Origin: Alphaproteobacteria bacterium | Lineage (GTDB): Bacteria; Pseudomonadota; Alphaproteobacteria; Ferrovibrionales; Ferrovibrionaceae | DNA length: 64,000 nucleotides | Direction: 5' to 3' | Assembly (NCBI GenBank): GCA_947473805.1 | Contig: CANJGB010000011.1 | Span: forward strand, 1 to 64,000 | Shown here: piece by piece, positions 63,659 through 64,000 of the stretch | Layout: each line of letters starts with the position of its first letter | Position numbering within the stretch: position 1 is the stretch's first letter | Notes under the pieces: model-generated | The model's input: the letters and a program-made list of their open reading frames with translations, nothing else | Database searches by the model: none | Told to the model about the DNA's origin: nothing | Position numbers and translations under genes: made by a program

Positions 63659-64000
63659 CTACTTGCCGGTGAAAACCGGCTTCCTTTTCTCGATGAAGGC
63701 CTTGATACCCTCGTGCATGTCCGCCGTGGTGGAACAATCGGCGAAACTGTCCGCCTCGGCCTGCAACTGGCTTTCCAGGCTGCGCTCCAGCGACTGGTTC
63801 AGCAGCCTCTTGGCATTGGCCAAGGCGTGGGTCGCGCCGGCGGCCAAACGCCCCGCAAGCTTCGCCGTTTCAGCGTCCAGCTGCGCAACCGGCACCACGA
63901 AATTTACCAGGCCGCGCGCCTTCGCAGTTGCAGCATCGAAGCGGTCGCCCAGCAGGGCGATTTCCATAGCGGTCTTCAGACCCACGAGGCGCGGCAGGTG
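63659..64000 (-). CDS. Enoyl-CoA hydratase/isomerase family protein, C-terminal part (cut by window edge)
   Basis: The last 113 codons of a crotonase-fold protein are present; the frame is open to base 64000, so the 5' part lies outside. GLKTAMEIALLGDRFDAATA and KARGLVNFVVPVAQLDAETA are typical of the second half of enoyl-CoA hydratases, and the end HEGIKAFIEKRKPVFTGK is the usual C-terminus. The active-site oxyanion residues are not in view. It lies upstream of the FadD-type ligase and should serve fatty-acid degradation. Confidence 0.9.
   Translation of the reverse strand, partial: HLPRLVGLKTAMEIALLGDRFDAATAKARGLVNFVVPVAQLDAETAKLAGRLAAGATHALANAKRLLNQSLERSLESQLQAEADSFADCSTTADMHEGIKAFIEKRKPVFTGK

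Overview
The window reads as a chromosomal segment of a GC-rich alphaproteobacterium, most likely of a Rhodospirillales-like lineage. The reasons are a HemA (C4 pathway) 5-aminolevulinate synthase, the string DUF2007 - trmN6-like - S49 peptidase - glyQ - glyS - ppdK, the string HDAC-like - xseB - ispA - dxs - tlyA, separate glyQ and glyS genes, and many Bug/Liv-type uptake proteins. No insertion sequence, integrase, phage gene or CRISPR array was seen. This is ordinary core genome interspersed with small accessory clusters.

Layout. 0-3 kb: ilvB-ilvN-ilvC on the minus strand, with ilvC cut by the window edge. 3-5 kb: miaA and serB, divergent. 5-9 kb: a membrane protein quality-control block (Do-type protease, DUF2065, hflC, hflK). 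9-11.3 kb: a Mrp-type Fe-S carrier ATPase and an NAPE-PLD-like metallo-hydrolase lipoprotein. 11.4-19.7 kb: ppdK, glyS, glyQ, a small zinc-ribbon membrane protein, a secreted Tyr/Pro-rich protein, an S49 peptidase, a tRNA-modification-type methyltransferase and DUF2007. 19.8-21 kb: a long-chain polyprenyl diphosphate synthase and tRNA-Pro(CGG) with a good promoter. 21-26 kb: small secreted or soluble proteins (Thr-rich pair, DUF427, a 58-residue CxxC protein) and a YgiB/YgiC/DUF350 set. 26-28.7 kb: a DEAD-box helicase and an IclR regulator. 28.9-33.7 kb: an accessory catabolic region (SDR, RlpA, SnoaL-like, LysR, a heme-oxygenase-like diiron oxidase candidate, a Bug receptor). 33.9-40.8 kb: a 10-bp tandem repeat, then a branched-chain-type ABC importer operon (livH-livM-livG-livF-acyl-CoA ligase-binding protein). 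40.9-45 kb: MBL hydrolase, fabI, aroC, and an enolase-superfamily enzyme. 45-53.1 kb: CHRD lipoprotein, an m5U-type RNA methyltransferase, tlyA, MATE exporter, dxs, ispA, xseB and an HDAC-like amidohydrolase. 53.3-57.6 kb: an RND efflux adaptor and pump. 57.7-59.3 kb: receiver, Hpt and a second (degenerate) receiver. 59.4-64 kb: hemA, a TorF-type outer membrane protein, a FadD-type ligase and a partial enoyl-CoA hydratase.

How the genes work together. Isoprenoid supply runs from dxs through ispA to the long-chain synthase. IlvBNC makes branched-chain amino acids, while the Liv importer with its CoA ligase suggests uptake and activation of a carboxylic acid. FabI, the two ligases and the hydratase serve fatty-acid synthesis and breakdown. 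The 30-33 kb region looks like a regulated pathway of unknown substrate.

The items most worth a second look are: the eight-copy 10-bp repeat at 33939-34018; the diiron-oxidase candidate behind a LysR gene (31975-32715); the receiver/Hpt/receiver group with a shared post-receiver tail and one apparently broken receiver (57661-59337); a mandelate-racemase-like enzyme with all ligands in register but Lys166 replaced by Arg (43830-44936); PPDK with a 49-residue lysine-rich head; and a bacterial NAPE-PLD-like lipoprotein. All functional statements rest on motif reading by eye; no database search was run.
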